Source: Prochilodus magdalenae (lineage: Eukaryota > Chordata > Actinopteri > Characiformes > Prochilodontidae). Taken from it: a stretch of DNA of 64,000 nt. The notes below the pieces were generated by a model. That model did no database searches. It was not told where the DNA came from and worked only from the letters and a program-made list of their open reading frames with translations. Made by a program: the position numbers and the translations under genes. Shown here in pieces: positions 1 through 12,700 of the stretch. The stretch lies in assembly GCA_024036415.1 (NCBI GenBank), contig JAMWET010001101.1, positions 425,001 to 489,000 on the forward strand, given 5' to 3'. Within the stretch, counting starts at the first letter, position 1. Each line of letters starts with the position of its first letter.

Positions 1-1185
1 AAACAGTGCTCTAACACTCTCCTCCAGCACTCCTGGATCCAGTTTAAACAGTGCTCTCACACTCTCCTCCAGCACTCCTGGATCCAGTTTAAGCAGTGCT
101 CTAACACTCTCCTCCAGCACTCCTGGATCCAGTTTAAACAGTGCTTTATCACTCTCCTCCAGCACTCCTGGATCCAGTTTAAGCAGTGCTCTAACACTCT
201 CCTCCAGCACTCCTGGATCCAGATAAACAGTGCTTTATCACTCTCCTCCAGCGCTCCTGGATCCAGTTTAAACAGTGCTCTAACACTCTCCTCCAGCACT
301 CCTGGATCCAGTTTAAACAGTGCTCTAACACTCTCCTCCAGCACTCCTGGATCCAGTTTAAACAGTGCTCTCACACTCTCCTCCAGCACTCCTGGATCCA
401 GTTTAAACAGTGCTTTATCACTCTCCTCCAGCACTCCTGGATCCAGTTTAAACAGTGCTCTCACACTCTCCTCCAGCACTCCTGGATCCAGTTTAAACAG
501 TGCTCTCACACTCTCCTCCAGCACTCCTGGATCCAGTTTAAACCGTGCAGTTTAAACAGTGCTTCATCACTCTCCTCCAGCACTCCTGGATCCAGTTTAA
601 ACAGTGCTCTAACACTCTCCTCCAGCACTCCTGGATCCAGTTTAAACCGTGCAGTTTAAACAGTGCTCTCACACTCTCCTCCAGCACTCCTGGATCCAGT
701 TTAAACAGTGCTCTCACACTCTCCTCCAGCACTCCTGGATCCAGTTTAAACAGTGCTCTCACACTCTCCTCCAGCACTCCTGGATCCAGTTTAAACAGTG
801 CTCTAACACTCTCCTCCAGCACTCCTGGATCCAGTTTAAACAGTGCTCTCACACTCTCCTCCAGCACTCCTGGATCCAGTTTAAACAGTGCTCTAACACT
901 CTCCTCCAGCACTCCTGGATCCAGTTTAAAACAGTGCTTTATCACTCTCCTCCAGCACTCCTGGATCCAGTTTAAACAGTGCTCTAACACTCTCCTCCAG
1001 CACTCCTGGATCCAGTTTAAACAGTGCTCTCACACTCTCCTCCAGCACTCCTGGATCCAGTTTAAACAGTGCTCTAACACTCTCCTCCAGCACTCCTGGA
1101 TCCAGTTTAAACAGTGCTCTAACACTCTCCTCCAGCACTCCTGGATCCAGTTTAAACAGTGCTCTAACTCTCTCCTCCACGACTC
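1..1185. repeat. 45-bp minisatellite (about 26 units)
   Basis: Head-to-tail units of 45 bp, each with a GGATCC, a CTCTCCTCCAGCACTCC core and a GTTTAAAC palindrome. Units differ mainly at one spot (CTCTAACAC, CTCTCACAC or CTTTATCAC). A unit near 222 is 2 bases short, one near 929 has an extra A, and extra GTGCAGTTTAAAC-like inserts sit near 541 and 647. Because 45 is a multiple of three, long frames stay open on both strands, but these indels shift the frame, so I do not call it coding. The array runs off the left edge. Confidence 0.97.
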
Positions 1186-2808
1186 CCGAACGGCTGCCCA
1201 GGATCTTTCGTCTCTCCATATCCAGAAGAGGAAGTGGAATAACTACCACAGCGGTTTTGTTTTCTAACTTTGTGTAAATATTACTTTGTCTACTGCCATG
1301 TAATTCAGCCCGCTCACAAAAACATCAAAATAATTTTTACACAGATTAAAATAATGGTGTAAAATTATAAACCCAGAAAGGTGGGAATATGAACAGCATG
1401 ATTTCCACAAAATGTCTCTGAGAAATTTTACTTTTCCCAATCCTACATGAATTTTCATTTCGCAGGAACTGTGCTGTGGGTGTATGATTCAGAAATGAAG
1501 GTAAATGAAGCCTGCTGATGAGCGATAGCTGGGGAATGTGAGAGGCTCGAGCGCATTCAGACTGAATGTCTCTTTTCAGCAAGGCCTTTCCAAGCTGGTC
1601 ACTTAAGGTCTCTTGCAGCCCCAGAGGACTTACAGTGGACGTTCACATGAAAATCCTGTTTATCTCGATGGCAGACAGCAGTTAGAGTGAACCCCTTGGG
1701 CAGTCAAATAGCACATCTAAACCACAAAGACGCAGAGGAAACAGCACAGAAGCTTATTCATGGATGGCTCTTTTAAAGCACCGGGTTTTGTAAAGGACCT
1801 TTTTTTTTTAATGGTGTTGGACTTTCACTTATTTTCCCAGCATTACTTGGAATCGTGATTCAACTTCCTTTTAGCTATCAAGAAAGTGGAACTACTAAAG
1901 TTACCCTGCTCATAGAAGTGACTTATTTCTTGATGGTAGCAAAGCAAATACAAACTATTTCATTTGTTTTAATTAAAAAATACAAAAGAAAAACATTAAT
2001 TCTAACTGAGACTGCAGATATTTCTAGTAACTGCGCCTTAGATCTGTACTGGTGGTCTAGATATGCCTCCTAGAATCAGTTCACAGGAATCAGGCTTTGG
2101 GTATCAAACATCTGCGGAGAGTGATCACAAAACAAACCCTGCTCTTTTAAGAAATGTCTTTCTGAGAACTTTCACATGGCCAAACATTCTGATGACTAAG
2201 CATAATTGATATCCTCGAGTCCCACACTACCAGCTTGCTACGCTACGGAACACGTGATGATGTGACTCACCTAAATGGCACAGGTAATACTCACACACTC
2301 TGTGACTCACTACGAATGTTATGCATCTTTTATTTGGTGACGATTTAAATAAGATTGGCTTGAACTGAGATTTATGACTGCAGAAATGTTGAGAAATCAA
2401 ACTAGTGTCTCAAACCTACAAAACTGACATGCAAAGACATCTACAACAAATGTGGTGCTTTGTTCTAGGGATGATAATCATGTAAGCAAAGGCCCATGGT
2501 GTGGAAGTGATTACCGACCGTACTAAACCAGACCGTACCGACCGTACTAAACCTGAGGAAGTACACAATTCAGTCATTTTATAATATAAAGTTTGATTGG
2601 GAACAAAAAGCCCCTAAAACTGTCCCAAAAAAAAACTGTTTGATCGTTTTCGATTTTCACAAACTACTGTTCACAGTAAGAAAATATCCAGACTCAGGTG
2701 GAGCAGAGTATTCCTGTGCTTCCACGTTACAAAACAATGACAAAATAAGAGGACAAAGAACAGTGTCCCCAAACTTTTCACAGGTAGCGTCCTCTACCAC
2801 TTGAGTGT
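1186..2808. other. Intergenic or intronic, no gene seen
   Basis: Unique-looking AT-rich sequence. No exon with family similarity and no clear repeat was recognised. It could be intron of the minus-strand gene that starts at 13594. Confidence 0.5.
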
Positions 2809-2816
2809 GTTTTTAC

Positions 2817-3884
2817 TAGGGCTGTCCCCGACTCGGATTCGCCCGTCCTGGTCGACGATTCGACTATTCGTTCACGTTTTTTCTCCATGTACATTATCTA
2901 ATAATCAGTAAATCAATGTGCATACGTTTCAGATCTGATGTCCTCCTCATTTAGAAAGTCAGCAGAGTCACAGGAACATATTTCTGAACTAAAAGAGACG
3001 GGGCGTGTGATGATCGATCTGGAGCCGGATTTAATTACAGGATATAGCGCCGGGCAGCAGCACGTCTGTATGCTAAACATTAGCGGTTCTAGCTTCTAGT
3101 CTTTTTAATCTCACTCCTAACAGCTTCTTCAGTAGGAGGACCCTTCGTCTATCATCTTTTATAAATAACGAACTGCTAAATAAAACTAAATTAGTCCATA
3201 TTTAAACTATTTTTAGATGAAAAGAAGAACAGTAAACCTGAAACCGTTTATTATATTACCAGCGCTGAAATCATTATCTCTCGTTTATCGGCAGGCTTAT
3301 TAAGTGACTGTACTTATCCTTAAATAAAGATAATCTTAGCTGTAGACGAATAAATAAACATATCTGTAATTTAGGATCTAAAATAATGTAATTATAATAA
3401 AACAAACGTCTTCTGTCCGTTTCCCCTTCACCGCAAACAGCCGTAACGTCTAAATCGAAAGTCAGCTACCCCGTTGAAGCAGTGTTGGATGTCTGACTGA
3501 ATGAAGAGCAGAATTCGGTTTAATTCAGAGTCTCTTCTTTAAAATCTCCTCCAGGCTTTCTCTGAGACATCGTTCCACCCATGTTTCTCAGCCTTAGCTT
3601 CTTTCAGCGGGTGAACCGCCAGCGCACGTGGTCACGTGGATTTAATTTTTTAGCAGGCATGCTTCACAGCCCAGCTAGACCTTAAATATATATTTATTAT
3701 TCCCCTTTAATAATTATTAAAATGTCTTTTTACAATCTTAGAGTTCTTGTGCATTTTTGTAGGCTTTAGTCTGTTTAACGGAAGAAAAAAAGGTCACTGT
3801 TGTCAGTCGACTTGAAGGGTCTCAGTCGACTTAAAGGGTCTCCGACTGACGATTCGACTCGTCGACTTCTAGAGGGCAGCCCTA
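2817..3884. mobile_element. hAT-type DNA transposon, non-autonomous
   Basis: The left end reads TAGGGCTGTCCCCGACTCGG and the right end is its imperfect inverse, ending in GGGCAGCCCTA. It is flanked by a perfect 8-bp duplication GTTTTTAC (2809-2816 and 3885-3892), which is the hAT hallmark. The 1068-bp interior has no long transposase frame, so this is a deleted or decayed copy. TCGACTCGTCGA-like sub-repeats occur near both ends. Confidence 0.85.
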
Positions 3885-3892
3885 GTTTTTAC

Positions 3893-5100
3893 ACTATTCA
3901 TATGCTGATGAATTTCACGCAAAGACAGCAGTGTTGCCAGACAAACATACCTGGATTAAACATGCTGGGTGATTTGATGTCTGACTTTTACTGGGCCTAC
4001 TGTCTGGCACACACTACAGCCAGTAGGCACTGGTTTAATAACACGAGACCCCAAACGTAATGACATTCTCACAGGTTGTCCTTGATTGCTGTTAGTCATC
4101 ACAGTCCACACACTAGAAGATTTCAAATCATGGACATGTGCAGAACTCCGTGATTATGGGTGTCAGGCTATTGTTGAGCTGGTGGTAAATCCAAAGCGGT
4201 CACAATTCCCGCACAAGTACTTTTATAGTCGCTTCTGTTGTGGTGTGTTTACAGCATGCAGTGCGCACAATTCAACCAGTGTATCCCCCATCTGCGCAGT
4301 CCACTAAGTTCTCCACTAAGCTGTCGAGCTTACAACTCCTTCCTTACATTCAGCTCAGTGGTAAATACTGAACATGTTCAGTATCTGTGATTCACAGTCG
4401 GGCAGCTCTGACTGCACCGGGAGGAAACAAGATTAGATTATAGACACGTCACACCATGGAATAACCTGGGAGGATCATCACTGCGATATTGGGAGGCCTT
4501 TGTGATCATGATGAGGAGCAAACTGGTCTCAAAATTGGGTCATTACCCCGTACGACAGAGGAGACGCAGACTGAACACTCTCTGTGCTGCAGGCAGATGT
4601 CAGAACTTCTACAGTATGCCGTACATTTTAGGACAGCCCCACACTGCAGCGTCAGGCTTTAGACTGAAAAATACTTCTGTCTCCAAGAACTACGAGCATG
4701 AGCAGAAACACGCCTCAGTGCTCAAGTATTAGGAGAAACAGGTCATTTCAAACGGCCCCAGAGAAGGTGAGAGGCCGCAAACTCTCAGATCCCAGTCTCT
4801 CAGAACTGTCAGAAAGCTGATTACCAGGACTAGTAGGAGGGGCTAATGTTCTACTGATACTGTAACGCAGGACATCATGATACCGTTTCAGTCATGGACA
4901 CTGTGAGCACATCTGCAACAGTGAAAAACTGCACATATGACAAAAGCACAGATCAAGAAGCAACAAGCAGCACAAAATCGGTGGGCAAAAACACAGTATA
5001 GTGTCACAACTTCAGGTTATCTTACTCTGTTACTTTCTGATGTGGTTTATTGCAGTAACACGAATAAACATAAACAATAAACCCAGCTCCACTGTGTATA
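3893..5100. other. No gene recognised
   Basis: Several short open frames (60-86 codons), none with a recognisable family signature, splice context or codon regularity. Best read as intergenic or intronic. Confidence 0.45.
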
Positions 5101-5107
5101 GTAACTG

Positions 5108-5648
5108 CATAATAATATTAATAATAACAATAATAACAACAACAACAACAACAACACAACAATAATACAACACAACAATAATATAATATAATATAATATA
5201 ATATAATAAAATATAATAATAATAATATTCATAACAATAACAACAACAACAACAACAATATAATATAATATAATATAATATAATATAATATAATATAATA
5301 TAATATAATAATAATATTAATAACAATAACAATAACAACAACAACAACAACAACACAACAATAATATAATATAATATAATATTAATAACAATAACAACAA
5401 CAACAACAAAACAACAACAACACAACAATAATATAATATAATATAATAATATAATATAATAATATTAATAACAATAACAACAACAACAAAACAACAACAA
5501 CACAACAATAATATAATATAATATAATAATATAATATAATAATATTAATAACAATAACAACAACAACAAAACAACAACAACACAACAATAATATAATATA
5601 ATATAATATAATATAATATAATATAATATAATATAATAATAATAATAG
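5108..5648. repeat. Compound AT/AAC microsatellite with ~80-bp higher-order units
   Basis: Runs of (TATAA)n, (AAC)n and (AAT)n alternate. From about 5380 to 5605 the same block (ATTAATAACAATAACAAC, then AACAACAACACAAC, then TATAATATAAT) recurs at roughly 80-83-bp spacing (ATTAATA at about 5380, 5463, 5543), so the simple repeat has itself been amplified. Apparent minus-strand frames rich in Leu, Ile, Tyr and Cys are translation of this simple repeat. Confidence 0.95.
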
Positions 5649-5649
5649 C

Positions 5650-7510
5650 ACAAATTCCACTCAGTTTTTATAATGTTTAGGTGCATTCCACCTGTTTCAA
5701 CATCTTGGCCAAAACTACATACAGTAGTTCACACACCATGTGTCAGCCTGAACCTTGCTCCCTGTACTGTGGTGTTAAATAGCGTCCACCTTTAAGCACA
5801 GGTTTGAAACAGGCAGCTGTGAAAACTGAAAGCATCATTACAGTAGTACTAGCGCTCGTCTCTGCGTCAGGCCGCCCACCCTCTGCCGCTGTCTTTCCTG
5901 TCAGTGTGGCATGGTGACGGCTCTACAGCCCTACGGCCTGACACCAGCACATCCTGTCCGCCCCTGCACCTTCACTCAGCTGCGCACACAAAAAGCAAAA
6001 CCTCAAGGAGGTGTGCAAACTTTCTCATCTCTTCTCACCTCTCTCTGTCGGAAAGCTTTACAGTTGTAACGACATGCAAGCAGCCGTGCTAGTTATGAAG
6101 CTGAAGTGGCCACGTGCTGGACAGTCGGGGGCTAGCAGACGGCCTGCATGCTTAATGCATCACTCAGGTGTTGCTAACAGAACTTCAGACGAACTAAGCA
6201 GCTTCATTAGGGCTGAGATAAATATATGCATGAGCTGGATGAAGTGTGCATTCGTCAGCTTCACTGGGTTGTCAGATGCTGTGCCAAAATTGCGGGTAAA
6301 CAAATCAATATCCTATCAATTCTTTACTTAATCATTCACTTTCATATAGCCTACATTTAGTGTGATGAGGATGAAACACCACTGGGTTTATTCCAATAGG
6401 TCTAAAGCTGGACAAATGCTTGGATATTACACCTCTGAGGAACATCCACCAGTGTTTGTGTGTAACACAGTGTAACACAATTTGGTCAATCTTTTATTCA
6501 CATTCAGATTTGGATTTAGTGTCGTGAAATTTAATCGTTGGCGATTAAAACATTCTGTTCTCATATATTATGAAATTTTAGGTGGCAAAACTTTTAAGCC
6601 TCATGCCTTGATTTGTCTCACATCTTCAGATTTGTGATCAGGCGCTCAAAGAACATTTTAGACAGGTCGGTTACAAATATTACATAACTGTCTAATGGCC
6701 ATAATTTGAGATGATGGCGGCTAATGTAGATGACTGCATTGATTTCCCAAGTCGTTAGATTTCACAGTCTAGATTTCAATATTGGGTGGATGTAAATCAA
6801 TGTAAACCCATAAACCCATGATGGGGTTTAGAAGAAAAACCCGTTCTAAAGTTTATGTTTAGACAGCACTGAGTATGGTTTGATTACTGTTAGCTCCGCA
6901 GCTAAATCTACGGTTTTTAGAATGTACACCACCTAGACTTTGTGCAAGTGTGCATGTGCAGTATTGATTTGAGAGTCCAGCTAGTGTTACAGTGCTACTA
7001 AACAAACATAGCTAGCAAGCTAAGAGGCTAATAAGCCTGGGCACGCTCAGCTTGTATTGTAATAGTAGTAAAGAATGAACAAGGAAAGACTATTAGCCCT
7101 TATTACAGATATAGATTTTAATGGGCTAAGCCAAGACTGTGTTGACGCTGTATTCAGTCTATAGGCAAATCAAACTGTGTATGCTGATTCGAATGAGCAT
7201 ATCTAAAACAAGCTAATTAAATATTTTATTCAGTAATATATGTGACCTTATATGTCTAAAATAACACATAGCCCATTTGTATTTATATTATTTCACACCA
7301 TGATGGTGGTGCTGCACAGTTTGATGATTTTTATCAATAACCAACTCCACGGCCCGAGCAAAAGAGAGCATAATTAGTCTGATTTCATTGTATTCAGTGC
7401 AGTACAGTGTGAGAAATTCTGAATTACGTATTTGATCATGTATTTGACAGTATTGTTTAATGTGTATATAGTTAATGTATAACCTGCAGATGTACATTGT
7501 CTGTTCCAAC
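5650..7510. other. No gene recognised
   Basis: AT-rich sequence with short frames only. No transposon ends or exons could be supported. Confidence 0.4.
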
Positions 7511-7512
7511 CT

Positions 7513-7514
<2 letters not shown>

Positions 7515-7599
<85 letters not shown>
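7515..7599. repeat. (TA)n microsatellite
   Basis: More than 40 uninterrupted TA dinucleotides. The Ile-Tyr frames across it on both strands are artefacts. Confidence 0.99.
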
Positions 7600-7602
<3 letters not shown>

Positions 7603-8299
7603 TATTCCGATTATTACTACAAATTCTTTATTTTCAATCAACACTCAATCGAAATTCAAGCAAAGACAGCCCATCCATACATCCATTTAATTCATACACC
7701 CTTTGTAAACTCTTTTTATGTCATATAAAATGAAAAGCAACTGCGACTGCGCTCTTAAAATAAGGCTCTTGAAAGCTGCTCAGCAAATATTGTGCAGTTC
7801 AATGAAAAAACTCAATTCAATTGGTAACTTTACAGTATGTGGAACTTAATAAATCTTTAAACGCTGTTACACACCCACACGTCCCATTTACAGAAACTAT
7901 ACAGCAGGTTCCCAGGGTTCATTGAGGTACACTTTGAGTTTGCACTGGAAAAAATTAGCATGTCTTGTAAATGAGGCTGTGACTGAGAATTGCGGGCTGT
8001 CAGGCTGCTAGTAGTCTGTTCGATATGCAAATAATTAATTGTACAAGGCCAAAAGGAAATACCAGTACCATAAAAAGGCAGTGGAAACCTATGCAAATGA
8101 AAGATTTGTTTGCTTTTGCCAACTCAGGATTTCAAGTAATCTGATAAGATCGGATTCTTCCTGTTTAATGTTCCATCTTCCTGGAATGAAGTCGATATTT
8201 AGTCAAAATTTTAATAACTTTAAATAAACATGAGACAATACCACCATCAACACCACACCAAACAGGTACTACAACAGCTACACCTAATCTGAGTCCTTA

Positions 8300-8565
8300 T
8301 CTGGGTCACCATGTCCAATGGCAAATGTCAGCTGGAGGGGTATGAAGCTCCCCAACATTGTGGGGCAGTGATGGATCAAGAAACCAGATATGGACTAGAT
8401 GCTGGAACACTGCTTTGAGAATTTGATTGCATTCAGCCACAAGTGCATTAGTGAGGTCAGGTACTAAGGTTTCATAATCAAACATCAACACCTGAGTTCA
8501 TCTAGGCTCTCATGGCTGAATGCAATCAAACTCCTTACAGCCATGTTTCAGCATCTAGTGTAAAG
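8300..8565. mobile_element. Decayed Tc1-like fragment with inverted repeat
   Basis: GGGTCACCATGTCCAATGGC and the GTGAGGTCAGGTAC segment resemble pieces of a common teleost Tc1-like transposase gene, as I remember it. A roughly 48-bp imperfect inverted repeat is present: the segment at about 8396-8443, containing GATTGCATTCAGCCA, is mirrored at about 8510-8560, containing TGGCTGAATGCAATC. No usable reading frame remains. Confidence 0.6.
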
Positions 8566-9356
8566 GCTGACCAGCTGAATAAAGGCTGTCACTGTGGCGA
8601 AGGGGAACAGGCTCCCTATTAATACCCTGCATATCAGAAGAAACACTAAGCAGGAGTGTGAGAACCTGTCTACTCTTCCTTACACCTTTACAGTTTCTTC
8701 CTGCTGACTCACTTTCTCCACAATAAGAACTTCAGCTGGCTTAAAACAAGCACCAGCTTCAAACTGGATCACTTTGAGAAGCGAAAGAGAGGAGCCATAA
8801 CAAACATTTAGACAATGATCTCTTTCGACTCAGTCCAGACTGTGGGCACGTCCTGCTGCTAGACCATCAGCGAGCCACTACAGCAAAATCTAGGACGCAT
8901 TAACACTTCATCGAGAACACGCAGTGCACGTTCAGCTTGGCAGTTGATGCCTGAGGGCTTCCTCCATGTGATATTTAGTGCCCCTCAAAGCCTGAGAGCT
9001 CCAGAACTTTACAAGGGAGTAAACAAAACAAAAGCCAACGCGGTGGCATCCCACAATGGTTTCAGTATGCTGTACAGCAGTCCACAGAGCATTAAAACCT
9101 ATGTAACAGGAAACAGGATCATCTGTGTCTAAAATAACAAAGTGGGTGGTGTGCAGAGCAGACCAAATGGCAGGAAAACATGCAAATGTGGGCTTTTTCA
9201 GGAGTTTGGCAATTCCCTGTTTATACTGCGATGATGTAAGTGATACGAGATATAATGCAACACCTACTTTCGCAGGCAAACACAGCAGCCCCCAGCGGCA
9301 TTTAGGCACGTTATAGCTTCAATACAGCCATACTACATAAAAACAGGCTCAAATAT

Positions 9357-9398
9357 GGTGTGTGTGTGTGTGTGTGTAGTGTGTGTGTGTGTGTGTGC
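9357..9398. repeat. (GT)n microsatellite
   Basis: Two GT runs separated by TAGT. Confidence 0.95.
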
Positions 9399-10189
9399 TG
9401 CATGTCACCCTGTTAAGCCTGAAACCGTGTCAGACTGGATTTCATGGGTTTCGCAATAACGGCACATGTGCAGGCTCAAAATCTGTCTCACTGTTCAGGT
9501 CTCAAATGATCTCTAAATGACAAGAGTAGATCAATTACTGACACTGATTCAGCCTGTGTTGACTGAGTTCTCCTTGAAAACGTTTTCAACATGCTCGTAT
9601 CTGTTTATGCAAGGGGTCCGAGACGCATCCAGAAATGTTCTTCCATGTCTTACACAGTGTATATTTAACAACTGGATTACAATAATAGTTAGCTTATTCA
9701 TGTCGAACACAATAATACCTGTTACAGCGCAAAATCAGACCAGGGCTGAACGCCTAACAGTATTTAATGAAACCAATTAACACAGAGCTCATGAACTTTG
9801 CATGTCTGAAAAAAATGAATGTGCAACTTAAACCACAGTTGTGACGTCAAAAACATCCCAATTATTTCCCTATTAAACGTTCAGCCCTGCAGCAAAATGA
9901 AGTGAACTAAAACTTGGAAGGAAGATCATGTCTGAACCCCGCCCCCCACCCTCTTCCGATCTACTGCCCTATAAATTCCCATCCCTACCTAATTTACGTT
10001 TCCTTTGACAAAGGTTTCACAGTCACCACCTTCACCTCAACTGCTCTGTGTTCCTCAGAATAGGGGACAGGTCTGGCCTTCTAGCTCCACGCAGAAGTCA
10101 TCAAAAACTCCAGCCCAAGTTCTCAGAGTTCCCCTCCTTTGAACCAGAATGTTCGAAATCCTGGAAGAAAACTCCTACCACACTGCACC

Positions 10190-11060
10190 GAGACCCAGTT
10201 TACACCAGGGTGTTCACACTTCGTATGACTGGTATCTAGATCGGATCCTGATAAGCACTGTTTGCATCAGTAGCTCCGTAGGAAGTCCTGGCTACTCTGC
10301 ATTTGACATCATCATTGTTTTTACTGCGATTCTGGCTGTTAAAATCGGATTTTGAAAGTTGTGGCATTCGGAATGCCACAACTTTCAAAATCCGATTTTA
10401 ACAGCCAGAATGTCCAGACTGAGGAGCGTATTTGACACTGTTTACACCTGGTCACTTCATGTTACTAGCGTCTGGAGTATCCTAGTAAGATTTCAGCCAC
10501 ATGCATTTTAAATGCATCACGCAGTTCTCGGTTTAGCCAGACTGAAATCCAACTGCCTTGTTGGACGAGATAAGCAAATCTGCTTGTTACGCGGCCCATT
10601 ACCAAGCATTGATCCATTTATAGCAACTGTTTATTGTTGGTTCTCTGCAGTTTTGCACAGTGGTGTCTGTCCATATTGCTACAAAGCATTTGTTTCATTC
10701 AGTCCACAACCATGTGTGTTCTCCACGATATCGTCCTTGCAGAAATGGATCACTTCCCATATAAGGTACTGCATGGAGTGGGGGTCCAGGTGTACTGGAA
10801 GCGGTCTCTTTAAGTGTATCATGTTGCCTCCTCAGGTTTGTATCTGTCTTAAGTGTGTGAAGGTCGCATTTACAGCGACTGACCTCAAATACATGTAATC
10901 CTGTTACTTAAGATGCATGAAGTGACCAGGTGTAAACGGAGTCAGTAAAAATCTGATTGGAGTCGCATTTCAAAGCACCTCTGAATGTGGTTTGGGTCCA
11001 ATTAGAATTTTTTTTTTGCCATTCAAAAAAATAAAAAAATCAGTGTGCATGTAATCTGGA
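10190..11060. repeat. Large inverted-repeat (foldback/MITE-like) element
   Basis: A perfect 22-bp inverted pair occurs at 10440-10461 and 10916-10937 (arm containing ACACCTGGTCACTTCAT). A second, longer palindrome lies at 10329-10411. The whole block looks like a composite of foldback elements; the outer ends are approximate. Frames inside show no family similarity. Confidence 0.6.
10329..10411. repeat. Perfect palindrome, 41-bp arms, 1-nt centre
   Basis: Base-by-base pairing around G10370 holds without mismatch for 41 positions on each side; the arm includes TTCTGGCTGTTAAAATCGG. It breaks at 10328/10412. The single strand would fold into a near-loopless hairpin. Confidence 0.97.
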
Positions 11061-11084
11061 TCTTCGTTCACCCCAGCAGCTTAT

Positions 11085-11480
11085 ATAAATAGCCAAACCG
11101 TCTATAGTATCAATTCCTCTGTTTGATTATGGTGATATCTTCCAAAGCTTGACCCTCTCTGTCATTCTGCTATAGGGTTTTCTACGAATGCCCCTTTCAG
11201 TATGAATCACTACGAACTTATTCACTGGTTAAACAGCCTGCTTTGAATACTGCTTGTAAATTTCACCGGGTTAGACTCATCTACGAAACCCTACTTGGGC
11301 TTTCACCTTCTTATTCATGTGGCTACGGCAATCAGAATCTGCTACAGAGTCTGGAACACTAGGTGGTCTACCTATATCAAGCTAAAACCCCCTGAATCTA
11401 GTACTGCCCTTGGATGCCCTAAGGGCTGAAACAAGTTTAAAGACACACTAAACCTAGACACTTATGTCGGTTGCTGCTTT
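11085..11480 (+). mobile_element. Decayed LINE reverse-transcriptase C-terminal fragment
   Basis: Broken plus-strand frames give FDYGDI, then TNAPFSMNHYELIHW, then LIYETLLGLSPSYS. These match the order of conserved segments downstream of the RT domain in teleost non-LTR elements (DYGDV.., NAPF.THHC.LY, H.Y.LIYK.L.GL.P.Y). Stops and frameshifts separate them, so it is a dead fragment. The LINE clade cannot be assigned. Confidence 0.7.
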
Positions 11481-11489
11481 CAGGGGCCG

Positions 11490-12460
11490 CATCAGGGGGG
11501 GGGTAGGGGGGGTTTAGTGATCCTTACATGTTAATAGTCTTGTAATATTCTTGGTGTCTCCAGAATGGAAACTTTACAGCAGAGAAGAAAATTCCGTTGG
11601 TCCACTCATCATTAAATTTCACACAGTGTAAACAGCAGCTCATGTGATCCAATGATGCATAAAAGCAAAAATCGACACAAATGGGTTTATCTCTGGACAA
11701 TGTCCGGATCTTCTTAATGGCCAGCCTGCTTAAAGAAAAGGCTACATGTCAGATTTGGGCTGGTAGATTGAATAAGGCCTAGGGGTACTGCAAAGCACAG
11801 AGGTGGTGTTTTTCTGACCTTGGTGTGGTTGAGCCGGTGTTCCCTGATCATGAACTCAGAAGCGTATACAAACTTTCTGGATGCAAATCTGTAAAGAGAC
11901 TGAGATGCCAGTCTGACATACGCCAGCCGAGCAATGAGGGTCCCGGACGGGCCTGGCTCAGATAAAGACCAGTCAGCTTGACATTTCTTTCTGATACAAC
12001 ACATGGACACGTTTCAGAGGGATGACACAGACGTCCAGCTAAGTTACCCACTACAGCAATCAGAGTGATTGAGCTGACCGACCGACCAGCCCGCCGAGTA
12101 AACAGATCACAGTCACAACTGAAATATCTGATAACCAAGCCACAACAGTGACAGCGGGGGAGCAACACTGCTTCCTTCCCGAGAACAAGACGTGCAGTGC
12201 AGAAACCCACAAAACAAGACTCGCTCAAAACAGGACCGCTGGCCAGCTACAGGTCTCAACACCACCAACGGTCAGAGCTACAGTCTGCCCAAACCGTCAT
12301 GTGAAAAACAGTCAGTCAGGGAAACAAAGCAGGCTCACATTTCACACCAGCTGCTGAGATTTTACACAGACCAGAAGCTGCTGCAGTGAACACGACCGAC
12401 TGACAGCTCCACAGGAGATGCAGGACTGTAAGAGAGTTCGCTGAAGTGCACAATGAAGAC
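11490..12460. other. No gene recognised
   Basis: Short frames only; no repeat ends or exon signatures. Probably intron of the gene starting at 13594. Confidence 0.4.
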
Positions 12461-12464
12461 AAAC

Positions 12465-12480
12465 ACACACACACTTACAG

Positions 12481-12524
<44 letters not shown>

Positions 12525-12666
12525 AGACACACACACACACACACACTCACTTACAGACACACACACACTCACTTACAGACACACACACACTTACAGACAC
12601 AAACACACAGACACACTTAGAGACACACACACTTACCGACACACAGACACTTACAGACACACTTAG

Positions 12667-12700
<34 letters not shown>

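Noticed and set aside
1..1185. CRISPR-like regular repeats
   Set aside because: There are no unique spacers; units are contiguous tandem copies in a vertebrate genome.
57..1267. Long open frames with 15-residue repeats on both strands
   Set aside because: They are translations of the 45-bp minisatellite; several indels shift the frame and no splice sites or start context support coding.
5030..5686. Leu/Ile/Cys-rich membrane-like proteins on the minus strand
   Set aside because: Artefact of the AAC/TATAA simple repeats.
7288..7733. Ile/Tyr-rich frames on both strands
   Set aside because: They span the (TA)n microsatellite.
8932..9309. 125-codon minus-strand frame
   Set aside because: No motif, no splice context and overlapped by equally long frames on the other strand.
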